From Vreelandella lionensis (GTDB taxonomy: Bacteria; Pseudomonadota; Gammaproteobacteria; Pseudomonadales; Halomonadaceae): a stretch of 64,000 nt of DNA. The stretch is from contig NZ_MWVI01000099.1 in the NCBI RefSeq assembly GCF_002087295.1, forward strand, positions 124,001 through 188,000, in the 5' to 3' direction. This document shows positions 38,576 to 47,508 of the stretch, piece after piece (within the stretch, counting starts at the first letter, position 1; every line of letters begins with the position of its first letter). A program made the position numbers and the translations under genes. The notes beneath the pieces were generated by a model. That model saw only the letters and a program-made list of their open reading frames with translations. It had not been told where the DNA came from and did no database searches.

Positions 38576-38774
38576 GACAGGTCCTGTGAAGCCTATGCAA
38601 AGCTGCAATGCGATTGTGCTGGCAAGTAGCCAGTGCCGGAGCAATAACGGGGTGCGATTGTATCACTCAGCGACGTAAGTCGCATCGATGTGACGCGTTA
38701 TCAGGTGCGCTGCGAGCAACTTTTGTTACTATTCAAGCATTACCGCTGACCGTATATCCAGGAAGGAGCGTGGA

Positions 38775-39888
38775 ATGAGAAACTCAAGGTGGGGAATTGC
38801 GCTACTTGTCGCGCTGGTTGGCACGGTTTACTTTCTCGATGCAGTACTGATGCCCTTTATTGCTGGGTTGATATTGGCGTACTTGGCCGACCCATTGACC
38901 AATTATTTCCAACGCCTGGGAATGAAGCGTACTTGGGCAGTCAGCAGCGTGTTTTTAGTCCTGATGATTGTTCTGGCGCTGAGCTTACTTATTCTTATTC
39001 CGCTGGTGGTGCAACAGATTAAGCAACTGGGCGAAGCGCTCCCGGGCGTGCTTAACTGGATTGAAGGCGTATTGGCTCCACAGGTGCAAGAGTGGACGGG
39101 CTATGACCTCGCCTCCGAGCTGAGCAATGTACGTGAAACGCTGGTTGAAAACTGGCGTGATGCGGGTAGTTACGTTGCCCAGGCGTTAGGCCAGATTGGC
39201 CGCTCGGGTATGGCGTTTGTCTCTTGGGTCACCTATGTAGCGCTGATTCCTGTGGTGACGTTTTATTTGCTGCTGGATTGGGAGCGCATGCTTAACAATA
39301 TGGCGAATCTAGTACCTCGCCAGTGGGTGGACGATACGTTTCGCTTGGCACGTCGCTGTGATGAGGTATTAGCCTCGTTTTTACGCGGTCAACTGCTGGT
39401 CATGCTTTGCTTGGGTATTATCTACGCAGTGGGTTTAACCCTGCTGGGGCTTAACTTTGGCCTGCTGATTGGCGTGCTCTCTGGGCTATTGAGCATCGTG
39501 CCGTTGTTAGGTTTTATCGTCGGGCTAGTAATTGCTCTGGTGGTGGCACTGTTTCAGTTTGATACGTGGTGGGCGCTACTAGGCGTCATTGCCGTGTTTG
39601 GTCTGGGGCAAGTGGCTGAAAGCGTGGTGCTGCAGCCGAAGCTATTAGGCGATAAGATTGGCCTGCATCCGGTAGCAGTTATTTTTGCCGTACTGGCGGG
39701 TGGGGGATCTCTTTGGTTTAACTGGGGTGTTGTTAGCGCTTCCGGCGGCGGCGGTGATTATGGTGCTGCTGCGAGAAGTAAAAGATCGTTATAAAAATAG
39801 TGCGCTGTATGATGCACGGTCAGAACCATTAGAACAGCAAACACAGCATGATGAGCTGGGTCGCGACGACAAAAGGGAGTCATCATGA
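38775..39888 (+). CDS. perM: AI-2E family transporter / PerM permease, one-base insertion
   Basis: The protein has about eight membrane segments, a central periplasmic coiled region (GVLAPQVQEWTGYDLASELS) and the family motif VPLLGFIVGLVIALVVAL. The frame breaks at the G run 39702-39706: four G in place of five gives VLAGGDLFGLTGVLLALPAA, the conserved end. Repaired length is about 370. Its stop overlaps the hda start (ATGA), as in the perM-hda pair of Pseudomonas. Substrate is not known. Confidence 0.9.
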
Positions 39889-40589
39889 GCCGAGTACCGG
39901 CACAGCTACCGCTTGGGGTAGGGCTGCGCGACGATGCTACGTTTAATAATTACTACGCATCCAGTGCCAATGCTTCGTTGGTAGACCACTTAAGCCATCA
40001 GCTAATGCCTGGCTCAGAGCCGTTTCTTTATCTATGGGGCGCGCCGGGCAGTGGCCGTAGCCATCTTTTGCAAGCGGCCTGCCATGCGGCCTCTGATCAA
40101 GACAAACGAGCGCTCTATTTACCTCTGGCTGATTTAGGTCATTTCCCCCCGCTGATGCTAGAGGATATTGAGCGTCTTGATTTAGTCGCGATTGATGACC
40201 TTGAGTATGTGATAGGCCTTAAGCGCTGGGGGGAAGCGCTATTTCACGCGTTTAATCGCTTACGGGATGCGGGCAAAGCATTACTGATTGCCGCCAATAA
40301 GCCTCCACGCCACTTGGAAGTAGCCCTACCGGATTTGGCATCGCGTCTTGCCTGGGGGGTAACGTTTCATCTACATCCTATGGATGATAGTGATCGCTTG
40401 GCCGCCTTAAAGCTGCGTGCGAATGTCCGCGGGATGCAACTACCGGATGACGTTGGACGCTACATTATGCATCGTGGCCCAAGGGAGCTAGGGGAGCTGT
40501 GTCGAGCGTTGGAAACGTTGGATCAAGCGTCACTCTCTGCGAAACGCAAACTCACCATTCCTTTCGTGAAATCCGCGCTTAATTGGTAA
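39885..40589 (+). CDS. hda: Hda, DnaA-related regulator of replication initiation
   Basis: Hda, bound to the DNA-loaded beta clamp, stimulates ATP hydrolysis on DnaA after initiation. The N-terminal AQLPLGVGL is a clamp-binding QLxLP-type motif. The AAA+ core has LWGAPGSGRSHLLQA (Walker A), LVAIDDLEYV (Walker B) and LPDLASRLAWGVTFHL (box VII). Length is 234, and it lacks the DnaA DNA-binding domain. It is coupled to perM by ATGA. Confidence 0.93.
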   Translation: MSRVPAQLPLGVGLRDDATFNNYYASSANASLVDHLSHQLMPGSEPFLYLWGAPGSGRSHLLQAACHAASDQDKRALYLPLADLGHFPPLMLEDIERLDLVAIDDLEYVIGLKRWGEALFHAFNRLRDAGKALLIAANKPPRHLEVALPDLASRLAWGVTFHLHPMDDSDRLAALKLRANVRGMQLPDDVGRYIMHRGPRELGELCRALETLDQASLSAKRKLTIPFVKSALNW

Positions 40590-40620
40590 AACGCCCCTGC
40601 CAGAGAACTGGCAAGGGCGT
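40588..40620 (-). terminator. terminator after the phasin gene
   Basis: On the minus strand ACGCCCTTGCCAG pairs with CTGGCAGGGGCGT (one mismatch) across TTCT and is followed by TTTT. It starts 4 bases past the repaired phasin stop codon, which supports that longer reading frame. Confidence 0.75.
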
Positions 40621-40623
40621 CAT

Positions 40624-41044
40624 CTAGCCGCTTTTAAGTTGCTGAATCGCTTTCGCGATCAGTTCAACATTAGGCAGTTTTGCTCATTTTGCTGGCAGTA
40701 GCTTGTGCCTGCTTAACGTTATCTTCCGTCAGCTTTTGGCTCTTCTGCAAGAAGTCCTGCTGCAGTGATACCACTTTGTCTGCATCACCTTTGACGCGCT
40801 CAGCCAACTCTTTGGCTACTTTCTGCTGGCCTTCCATGTAGCTGCGCAGGCCCTCAGCGTCTTTAACGCTCATCAGCTGGCGCATTTGTGCAATGCCGGT
40901 ATCAACATAGGCTTTGTTAGCGTCTAGCTGAGCGTTTAGCAGTTTTTCAGAATAGTCGATGCTGAGGCTCATGTAGGCACGTGCCGGAGCCATAAACAGG
41001 TTATCGAACTGCTGAGTCATTTCATTGGTGTTAAAGGTACGCAT
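40624..41044 (-). CDS. phasin family protein, probable one-base insertion near the 3' end
   Basis: Phasins coat polyhydroxyalkanoate granules. The amphipathic helical protein (MRTFNTNEMTQQFDNLFMAP, then long Ala/Lys/Gln-rich helices and KMSK) fits the phasin_2 group. As given, it stops at 40670. Reading one A fewer in the run at 40678-40681 continues as LPNVELIAKAIQQLKSG to a TAG at 40624-40626, just before the terminator. AGGAGT lies 7 bases before the ATG at 41044. A phasin suggests PHB storage. Family call is good; the extension is an inference. Confidence 0.82.
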
Positions 41045-41347
41045 AATCAACACTCCTGTGCCATTGCTAAGGTCTGTGGGCTGCTAAGCTAAACCCAAGA
41101 CGATTCGTTTATCAGCGACGGCGAGCTAAGGAATGCACCGTTACTGATCTGGGTTATCTTGCATTGCAGCATAGCAAGCGGTTTTGTGCAGTGCAACAAT
41201 TTGGGCAAAATAAACCTTGAAAACGCGCCCAGCCAGCTTGGTGGTTTACCAAACCGGGCGGGGTGGCTAGGCTGAAGCGTAGAGAGAATCGTTATCAATG
41301 GAGTGGTGTTAGTTCAAATGCTGCTGATGACTTAACAGGAGTGTGGA
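41045..41347. other. divergent intergenic region phasin-fumC
   Basis: These 303 bases hold the promoters of phasin (minus) and fumC (plus). The clearest site is a Fur-like 15-mer at 41283-41297. The rest shows no coding frame or recognisable RNA. Confidence 0.4.
41283..41297. promoter_or_regulatory. candidate Fur box upstream of fumC
   Basis: AGAGAATCGTTATCA matches the 7-1-7 Fur consensus TGATAATnATTATCA at 11 of 14 positions. It lies 50 bp before the fumC start. Iron-responsive control of the iron-free fumarase FumC is known in Pseudomonas and E. coli. Confidence 0.5.
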
Positions 41348-42723
41348 ATGGATACGCGTATTGAACGAGATAGCATGGGAGAGCTTGAGGTACCGGCAAA
41401 GGCGCTTTACGGTGCCCAAACCCAGCGTGCCATTAATAATTTTCCCGTCTCAGGCACGCCCATGCCGGTGGCATTTGTGCATGCCGTGGCACGCATTAAG
41501 CTAGCGGCTGCTCGTAGCAATCACCAGCTAGGTCTATTAGATGCCGAGCGCGCGCAGGCTATCGAAAAAGCCGCACAAGCGGTGATTGATGGCCAGCATG
41601 ACGACCATTTCCCCATTGACGTTTTCCAGACTGGCTCGGGCACCTCCACCAATATGAACGTGAATGAGGTGCTGGCGACGTTGGCTAGCCGTGAGGGGTC
41701 GAGGTGGCGCGCAACGATCACGTTAATATGGGCCAATCCAGTAACGATGGGATCCCGACGGCGCTCCATCTCTCCGCCGCTATCGCCGTGAATGAGTCAC
41801 TGAGGCCTGCATTAGTCGCGCTACAAGCGACCATTGATCGCCGTGCTGACGAACTCAGCCATGTCGTTAAAACCGGGCGTACCCATTTGATGGACGCTAT
41901 GCCTTTGCGGATGGATCAAGAGTTAGGGGCGTGGTCTAGCCAGGTGGGGCAAGCCATTGAGCGCTTTGACAGTGCGATGGTGCGGTTATGCCGCCTTGCC
42001 CAGGGTGGTACTGCAGTGGGTACGGGGATTAACGCGCCAGAGGGCTTTGCTGACTTAATGGCGAAAGAACTGAGCCAACAAACGGGTCTCTCTTTTGTTC
42101 CTAACGATAGCTTTTTTGCCAGCTTGGCTTCGCAAGACGCTGCGGTGGAATTATCCGGCCAGCTGAAAGGCTTCGCCTGCGTGGTGATGAAGATCGCCAA
42201 CGACCTACGCTGGATGAACTCGGGGCCGCTGGCCGGGCTGGGTGAAATTGAGCTTGAAGCGCTGCAGCCGGGTAGCTCTATTATGCCGGGCAAAGTCAAC
42301 CCGGTGATTCCCGAGTCGGCGGCACAGGCGGCGGCGCAGGTGATGGGGTTAGATACGGCGATCACAGTGGCGGGGCGGAGGGGGAATTTCCAGCTTAACG
42401 TTATGCTGCCGCTGGTGGCGTCTAATCTGCTCACGTCAATTACTCTGATGAGTAATACCGCCAAGCTGTTGGCTGAGCGTGCTATCGCAACTTTCAAAGT
42501 GCGTGAAGATAACCTGCAGGTGCCGCTGGCGCGTAACCCGATTTTGGTGACCGCGCTGAACAGTGTGATTGGCTACAACGCGGCCGCCGCGATTGCTAAA
42601 AAGGCATATCAAGCAGGACGGCCGATTATCGATGTCGCGGAAGAGGAGACTGACCTGGACCGCGCCACCCTAGAGCGCCTGCTTGATCCCACCGTATTAA
42701 CGCAAGGCGGTGTGCCCGAGTAA
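41348..42723 (+). CDS. fumC: class II fumarase, one-base deletion
   Basis: FumC hydrates fumarate to malate without iron. [30 protein letters not shown] and the signature [12 protein letters not shown] (about residue 316) are clear. The frame breaks after LASREG at the G run 41695-41698: a fifth G gives [21 protein letters not shown], conserved in FumC. Repaired length is about 458. A Fur-like box lies upstream. The gene converges with the EEP-family gene. Confidence 0.95.
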
Positions 42724-42760
42724 CCTATTCCATCCTACGCCTAGCGATTGGGTAAAACGG

Positions 42761-43831
42761 TTAAGTTTGCTGCGTCTCCGTTTTGCCCTTTTCAATGGTT
42801 TCGCTGGCTTCCTGGCGCTCTTCTTGACTGGCTTTTGGTGTTTCATGCTCGTTCTGGCGAGTAGGGCGATAGCAGAGTGTGGCCAGAATAGGGAAATGGT
42901 CAGACCCAAAGGCATCCAAGCGCTGCATGCTGTCCAGCGTAAAGTGCTCACTGACAAAGACGTGATCTAACGGCCAGCGCAGGACCGGGTAGTTAGCGTG
43001 AAACGTGCTGAACATGCCCCGGCCACGACGAGGGTCAAGCATGCCGCTGATGCGGCAGAAGCGTCGGGTGGTGCGCGACCAAGCAACATCGTTTAGATCG
43101 CCTGCGACCAGAGTGGCAGAAGGGTGGCGATGAATTTCCTTACCAACTAACAGTAGTTCAGCATCGCGCCAGAGCGACTTCTCACTTTCACTGGGTGCTG
43201 GCGGACGCGGGTGAAGAGCGTATAGGCGGATTCTGTCGCCGCTTTCCAGCGTGACATAGGTATGGATAGAGGGAATGTCATCCTGAATCAGCCACTTTAC
43301 CTCGGTCTCGCTGAGGGTTAGTCGCGAAGACATATGCATGCCGTAAAGATTATCGAGCGGAATTTTGACGCTATTAGGCCACTTATCCTCTAACGCTTGA
43401 TCCAGTTGATCCTGCCACCACTGGTCCGACTCCAGCGTTAGCACAATATCGGGCTGGTATTGCTCAATCATACTGAGCAATTTATCCGCCTTGCGATTCG
43501 GAGTAAGCACATTGGCGATCAGCAGGGTGATTTTTTGATTGCTTGGCGCCTCATGGGTCGATTTCACTTGAACGGGCCAGAGACGCGTCCAAGGGATGAT
43601 GTAACGCAGCTGTATCAGCAGGGTAAGCAGCGATAAGCCTGTCGATGCCATTCGCCATTTACCTGGCTCCAGCAGCATCCAGCTTGCTAGCGCACATACC
43701 CCAGCGAGTCAGGCAATCTGCAGGCGGGGAAACTCAAAACTGCGTATCCACCACCAGCGCAATTTTTTTCGAGCAATTAACGTGGGAAGTAGCAGTAAAG
43801 CGGCGATGCATCCTAGCAAAGGCCCTAGCAA
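42761..43831 (-). CDS. membrane-anchored endonuclease/exonuclease/phosphatase family protein, interrupted by an in-frame TGA
   Basis: Two to three N-terminal hydrophobic segments precede an EEP domain (about residues 100-320) with its catalytic set: LLIANVL (Asn), LTLESD (Glu), LHPRPP (His), VAGDLNDVAWS (Asp/Asn), PLDHVF (Asp) and FGSDHFP (Asp-His). The start is TTG 43831 with AGGAGG six bases upstream. TGA at 43709-43711 interrupts the second hydrophobic segment (LQIA-stop-LAGVCALASW); Trp or Arg is the likely original. Repaired length is 356, with a Lys/Glu-rich tail. Nuclease or phosphatase activity and substrate are not known. Confidence 0.82.
43709..43711 (-). other. in-frame TGA stop inside the EEP-family gene
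   Basis: The flanks, FPRLQIA and LAGVCALASW, form one membrane segment in the same frame. TGG or CGA changed to TGA would both be G:C to A:T changes. Confidence 0.65.
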
Positions 43832-43967
43832 AACTTACCTCCTTATTTCACGGGCGATCAGTATTAATCTATGTCCAGCTTAGTCCTTAGGTTTGATAAG
43901 TGTCGACATTATTCATAGAAACAGCGATAAGGTACTCGTTGGTAAGGGTGTGAAGAATAAAAACTAC

Positions 43968-43995
43968 TTGCAATTCAGCTATGAAGCCGTAGAAT
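43968..43995 (+). promoter_or_regulatory. sigma-70 promoter for the tRNA locus
   Basis: TTGCAA (43968-43973) and TAGAAT (43990-43995) are 16 bp apart. Expected transcription start is near 44002, only 12 bases before the 5' tRNA fragment. Confidence 0.6.
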
Positions 43996-44013
43996 ACGCA
44001 TCCGTTGCACAGC

Positions 44014-44043
44014 AGGACCATAGCTCAGTTGGTTAGAGCGCCA
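44014..44043 (+). pseudogene. 5' fragment of a tRNA-Val gene
   Basis: Thirty bases (AGGACCATAGCTCAGTTGGT and the following TAGAGCGCCA) are identical to the 5' end of the complete tRNA-Val at 44068. Acceptor 5' strand, D arm and part of the anticodon stem are present; the rest is replaced by an AT-rich 24-base stretch. It sits directly behind the promoter, so it looks like the first of two tandem tRNAs after loss of its 3' part. Confidence 0.75.
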
Positions 44044-44067
44044 GTTTTATGAGTGCAAATATTTTCT

Positions 44068-44144
44068 AGGACCATAGCTCAGTTGGTTAGAGCGCCACGT
44101 TGACATCGTGGAGGTCGGCGGTTCAAATCCGCCTGGTCCTACCA
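44068..44144 (+). tRNA. tRNA-Val (anticodon GAC)
   Basis: The 77-base cloverleaf has acceptor arms AGGACCA and TGGTCCT, a D arm, the anticodon stem CCACG/CGTGG with loop TTGACAT (GAC), a T arm with GTTCAAATC, discriminator A and an encoded CCA end. It decodes GUC and GUU. A strong terminator follows at 44151. Confidence 0.95.
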
Positions 44145-44150
44145 TATTTC

Positions 44151-44181
44151 AAAAGCCTCGCTCAATGAGCGGGGCTTTTTT
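44151..44181 (+). terminator. intrinsic terminator after tRNA-Val
   Basis: GCCTCGCTC (44155-44163) pairs with GAGCGGGGC (44167-44175) with one wobble, followed by six T; four A precede it. Confidence 0.9.
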
Positions 44182-44213
44182 GTGCGTGCGCGCCTGGCTT
44201 GCCCGGCCTTGAA

Positions 44214-44684
44214 TCAAAGAAAGTGGGGCAGGTCTGTCTGGCGCATGAATGTGGCGACCAGTTACTCGATGCCAACTTGGTCTTCTTGACTAAAGCGCGC
44301 ATGTTGCGGGCTGTCGATATCCAGAACACCCCAGACAAAGCCATCTGTCACGATAGGTACCACCAGTTCAGAGTTCGAGTTTGCATCACAGGCGATATGA
44401 TCAGCAACGGCGTGCACATCGTCGACTCTTTGGGTGGCTTGCTCGCGTGCTGCTGCGCCACATACCCCTTTGCTAAACGGGATGGGGTGGCAGGCAGGCT
44501 TGCCCTGGAAAGGGCCCAGGCAGAGCACCTGCGCTTCGCGCTGAAGATAAAAACCGACCCAGTTCAGCTCGCTGAGCTCCTGCTGAATAAACGCGCAGGT
44601 TTGGGCGCTGTTGGTCAGCCAGTCGCGGGTATCCAGCAAAGCCTCTAACTGGCGGTTTAACAGCGTGTAATCGGTTGTCGACAT
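44214..44684 (-). CDS. msrC: GAF-domain free methionine-(R)-sulfoxide reductase, interrupted by an in-frame TAA
   Basis: fRMsr (YebR/MsrC) reduces free methionine-R-sulfoxide in the cytoplasm. The GAF core shows LNWVGFYLQR, LGPFQGKPACHPIPFSKGVC, then HIACDANSNSELVVPI and VWGVLDIDSP, with the three catalytic cysteines (ACH, GVC, ACD). TAA at 44262-44264 follows QVGIE; the same frame continues LVATFMRQTDLPHFL to TGA at 44214, and homologues have GIEQLV here, so CAA to TAA is likely. Repaired length is 156. It follows metNIQ, a fitting neighbour for methionine salvage. Confidence 0.9.
44262..44264 (-). other. in-frame TAA stop near the 3' end of msrC
   Basis: It replaces the Gln expected in GIEQLV and removes about 16 C-terminal residues. 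CAA to TAA is G to A on the plus strand. Confidence 0.7.
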
Positions 44685-44707
44685 ACCGTCTCCTTTGGTG
44701 AAAACGC

Positions 44708-44735
44708 ATCAGGCCAGCCTCTCGGCTGGCCTGAT
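44708..44735 (-). terminator. 12-bp perfect hairpin after metQ
   Basis: ATCAGGCCAGCC pairs with GGCTGGCCTGAT across a four-base loop; GCGTTTT follows on the minus strand. It lies between metQ and msrC and probably ends the metNIQ transcript, though the T-tract is short. Confidence 0.7.
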
Positions 44736-44753
44736 AATGCTTCAGATCTACTT

Positions 44754-44801
44754 AAGATAGTACTTGAAATAGTACTGAAAATAGCACTTAAGATCGTGCT
44801 T
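44754..44801. repeat. four tandem 12-bp repeats
   Basis: Units AAGATAGTACTT, GAAATAGTACTG, AAAATAGCACTT and AAGATCGTGCTT follow without gaps (consensus AARATAGTACTT), and a decayed fifth unit may precede at 44742. They lie between the metQ stop codon and its terminator hairpin. Confidence 0.75.
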
Positions 44802-44819
44802 AAACGAGCGGCCGGAAAA

Positions 44820-45614
44820 TTACTCTTCGGTCCAGCCCGGTACCGCTGCACCTTTGAACAGCTCTTCGGCTTTTTCAATGACTTCGTCACGCTGGTAGGC
44901 GTCTACCAGTTGGCGAATCTCTTCACGCTCTTCATCGCCACCACGCACGGCAATCAGGTTCACATAAGGAGACTCTGGGCCTTCTTTGATCAGCGCGTCG
45001 TCAAGGCTTAAGCCAGCCGGCTGGGCAAAAGTGTTGTTGATGAAAGCCATGTCCACGTCGGGAAGGACGCGGGGAAGCTGGGCGGCTTCGATTTCGCGGA
45101 AGCGGAAGTCACGCGGGTTTTCGGCGATATCAATCGGCGTCGCTTCCAGGAAGGTCGGATCGTTTAGGGTGATCAGGCCTTCATTGTGCATCAGAATCAG
45201 CGCACGACCTTCGTTAGAAGGGTCGTTGGGCAGCGCGATTTGCGCGCCGTCCGGCAGCTCATCAATGCTGTCGTACTTTTCAGAGTAAGCGCCGATGGGA
45301 TACACGAAGGTGTAACCGGCAATGGCAAAGTCGTAGCCGCGGTCATTCACCATCGCCTGCATGTAGGGCTCGTGCTGGTAGGCGTTGGCATCCAGGCTGC
45401 CATCGGCCAGTGCGGCATTCGGCGTTACGTAGTCAGTGAACTCGATGATTTCGACGTTCAGGTCGTACTCTTCTTTGGCAATGCGAGCGGCGACTTCCAT
45501 CACTTCGGTTTCAGGACCAGCTACGGTGCCCATTTTAATGGTACGGGTTTCCGCATTGGCAACGTTGATGGCAAGTGCAAGCGCGGTCAGGCTGCCGATA
45601 ATGACTTTTTGCAT
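44820..45614 (-). CDS. metQ: methionine ABC transporter substrate-binding protein
   Basis: MetQ captures methionine in the periplasm for MetNI. The NlpA-family features are TIKMGTVAGPETEVMEVAAR, FTDYVTPNAALADGSLDANA, YQHEPYMQAM and LPNDPSNEGRAL. Unlike most MetQ it has a plain Sec signal (cleaved after VANA) and no lipobox cysteine, so it may be soluble in the periplasm. Length is 264. It follows metI by about 110 bases in the metN-I-Q order. Confidence 0.93.
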   Translation of the reverse strand: MQKVIIGSLTALALAINVANAETRTIKMGTVAGPETEVMEVAARIAKEEYDLNVEIIEFTDYVTPNAALADGSLDANAYQHEPYMQAMVNDRGYDFAIAGYTFVYPIGAYSEKYDSIDELPDGAQIALPNDPSNEGRALILMHNEGLITLNDPTFLEATPIDIAENPRDFRFREIEAAQLPRVLPDVDMAFINNTFAQPAGLSLDDALIKEGPESPYVNLIAVRGGDEEREEIRQLVDAYQRDEVIEKAEELFKGAAVPGWTEE

Positions 45615-45727
45615 GGCGTTACTCCAGTGTCGTTATGCATCGTGGTGCAATGATGAGGGAATAAGAAACGCAAGTCTAATGCGTTTTTGTTATATTTGGC
45701 TATGTTGATGAAAGGCGCTGGCTATGA

Positions 45728-46381
45728 CTATTTACGGTCGCTTTTGCGCACTAAATAGTCGCCTAGGCTTTGGAACCCTTGTACCAGCACCACTAGAATC
45801 ACCACAGTGATTAGCATGCTGGGTGGTTTGAAGCGGTTGTAGCCATAGCGAATGCCAAGGTCGCCAAGGCCGCCGCCGCCTACTGCGCCTGCCATGGCTG
45901 AGTAGCTCACCAGAGTGACGAGCGTAATGGTGAGGCCAGTAATAATGCCGCCGCGAGCTTCGGGAATCAGCACCTTGGTAATAATTTGCCAAGGCGTCGC
46001 ACCCATGGATTGTGCCGATTCAATTAACCCTGGAGAAATCTCGTTGAGCGCGCCTTCAATGAGGCGAGCCACAAACGGAATTGCCGCAATGGTCAGCGGT
46101 ACGGAGGCGGCGTTGATGCCGATAGACGTACCTACCAGCATGCGGGTGAAGGGGATGATGGCCACCATCAAAATGATGAAGGGAATTGAGCGGCCAATAT
46201 TGGTAATGATACCCAACACTGGGTTAAGCACCGGCATCGCCAGAATTTGCCGCGGGCGGGTGACATAAAGCATTACGCCCAGCGGCAGGCCAAGCAGTGT
46301 AGCGATGACGCCGGACACTGCCACCATATAAAGGGTATCCAGCGTGGCCTGTAAAATAAGATCAAACATTGCGCTGGACAT
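45728..46381 (-). CDS. metI: methionine ABC transporter permease
   Basis: Five hydrophobic segments and the binding-protein-dependent permease loop (GALNEISPGLIESAQSMGAT, the EAA-type motif contacting MetN) identify MetI. Length 217 is normal. Its start lies inside the last 20 bases of metN, a sign of translational coupling. The frame is intact. Confidence 0.95.
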   Translation of the reverse strand: MSSAMFDLILQATLDTLYMVAVSGVIATLLGLPLGVMLYVTRPRQILAMPVLNPVLGIITNIGRSIPFIILMVAIIPFTRMLVGTSIGINAASVPLTIAAIPFVARLIEGALNEISPGLIESAQSMGATPWQIITKVLIPEARGGIITGLTITLVTLVSYSAMAGAVGGGGLGDLGIRYGYNRFKPPSMLITVVILVVLVQGFQSLGDYLVRKSDRK

Positions 46382-47405
46382 GGCCGAGTACCTCCACCTG
46401 TAGTTGATGCGCTTCTAAATAGGACATGGCTTGCTGGGTTTGCTCATGGCTGCCCAGTAATTCGGCAATCATTAGGCCAAGCGTGCGGTCCTGAATGGAC
46501 TCGACTTTGGCCTGCAAAATGCTGACATCGACGCTGCACTCACGCGCCAAGCGAGAAATGAGCGGCGTGGAGACAGCATCGCCTGAGAAAGTCAGCCGTA
46601 CCACCGGATGTGTATGTTCGCTGGGGCTCTCTTCCAGGCGTTCCAAAAGCTCTTTGGGAGGACTGAGCTGTAGAAAGTCGATCAAAAAGTCGCGGCCAAG
46701 CTGGGTGGCTGGCGCAGTAAAGAAGTCGCCGACTTCCGCGTCTTCTACCAGCTTGCCGTCAGAGATCAGACTTACCCGATGGCAAATCGATTTCACCACT
46801 TCCATTTCGTGGGTAATCAGCAGAATGGTAATCCCCAACTGATGGTTGATATCCCTGAGGAGTTCAAGGATTGAACTGGTCGTTTGCGGGTCGAGGGCTG
46901 AAGTCGCTTCGTCGCATAGCAGCACGTTGGGCTTGCTGGCCAGGGCGCGGGCAATGGCCACGCGCTGTTTTTGGCCGCCGGAAAGCTGGGCAGGGTACTG
47001 CTTCGCTTTATCGGCTAAGCCCACCATCTCCAATAGCGGCAGAACACGATTTTTGATAGCGCTGCGCTTTTCGCCCATCAGCTCCAGGGGAAGGGCGACA
47101 TTATCAAACACGGTCCGCGTGGTGAGCAGGTTAAAGTGCTGAAAAATCATACCAATACGATGGCGAGCATGGTTGAGCTCACGACGGCGCAGACCGGTCA
47201 TTTCTTGACCATCCACCAAAACGCTACCGCTAGTGGGGCGTTCTAGCAGATTGACGCAGCGAATGAGCGTCGATTTGCCCGCACCGGACAGACCAATCAC
47301 GCCGTGTATAGTGCCTTTGGGAATCGTTAAATTAACATTCTGAAGAGCATGGACGGCGCTGTCGCCGCTGCCATAGGTTTTACTAACGTTGCTAAGTTCA
47401 ATCAT
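46362..47405 (-). CDS. metN: methionine ABC transporter ATP-binding protein
   Basis: MetN powers methionine import. GLSGAGKSTLIRCVNLLERP (Walker A), LSGGQKQRVAIARAL (signature), VLLCDEATSALDP (Walker B) and a C-terminal NIL/ACT-like domain (about residues 265-345), which senses methionine and inhibits transport, are present. ATG 47405 (MIELSNVSKTYGSG) is the family start, with AAGGCAG upstream. Length is 347. The leader contains a SAM-II-like riboswitch and terminator. Confidence 0.96.
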   Translation of the reverse strand: MIELSNVSKTYGSGDSAVHALQNVNLTIPKGTIHGVIGLSGAGKSTLIRCVNLLERPTSGSVLVDGQEMTGLRRRELNHARHRIGMIFQHFNLLTTRTVFDNVALPLELMGEKRSAIKNRVLPLLEMVGLADKAKQYPAQLSGGQKQRVAIARALASKPNVLLCDEATSALDPQTTSSILELLRDINHQLGITILLITHEMEVVKSICHRVSLISDGKLVEDAEVGDFFTAPATQLGRDFLIDFLQLSPPKELLERLEESPSEHTHPVVRLTFSGDAVSTPLISRLARECSVDVSILQAKVESIQDRTLGLMIAELLGSHEQTQQAMSYLEAHQLQVEVLGHVQRNV

Positions 47406-47467
47406 AGCGTCTGCCTTAATGGTAGGCCGAAGACGGAGTGCGAGGGAGCAAGCGTAGGGCGGGGAAC

Positions 47468-47494
47468 AAAAAAAGGCCACCCTTGCGGGTGGCC
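47468..47494 (-). terminator. riboswitch-linked terminator upstream of metN
   Basis: GGCCACCC (47494-47487) pairs with GGGTGGCC (47482-47475) across GCAA, followed by seven T. It lies between promoter and metN, so it can only act as a conditional attenuator of metNIQ. Confidence 0.93.
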
Positions 47495-47508
47495 ATCAAC
47501 GCTGGACA

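Noticed and set aside
44014-44144. Integration (att) site of a mobile element at tRNA-Val
   Set aside because: Element insertion usually duplicates the 3' end of a tRNA; here the 5' end is duplicated, and no integrase or element lies between the copies, which are only 24 bases apart.
44754-44801. CRISPR array
   Set aside because: Units are 12 bp and adjacent, without spacers, and no cas gene is present.
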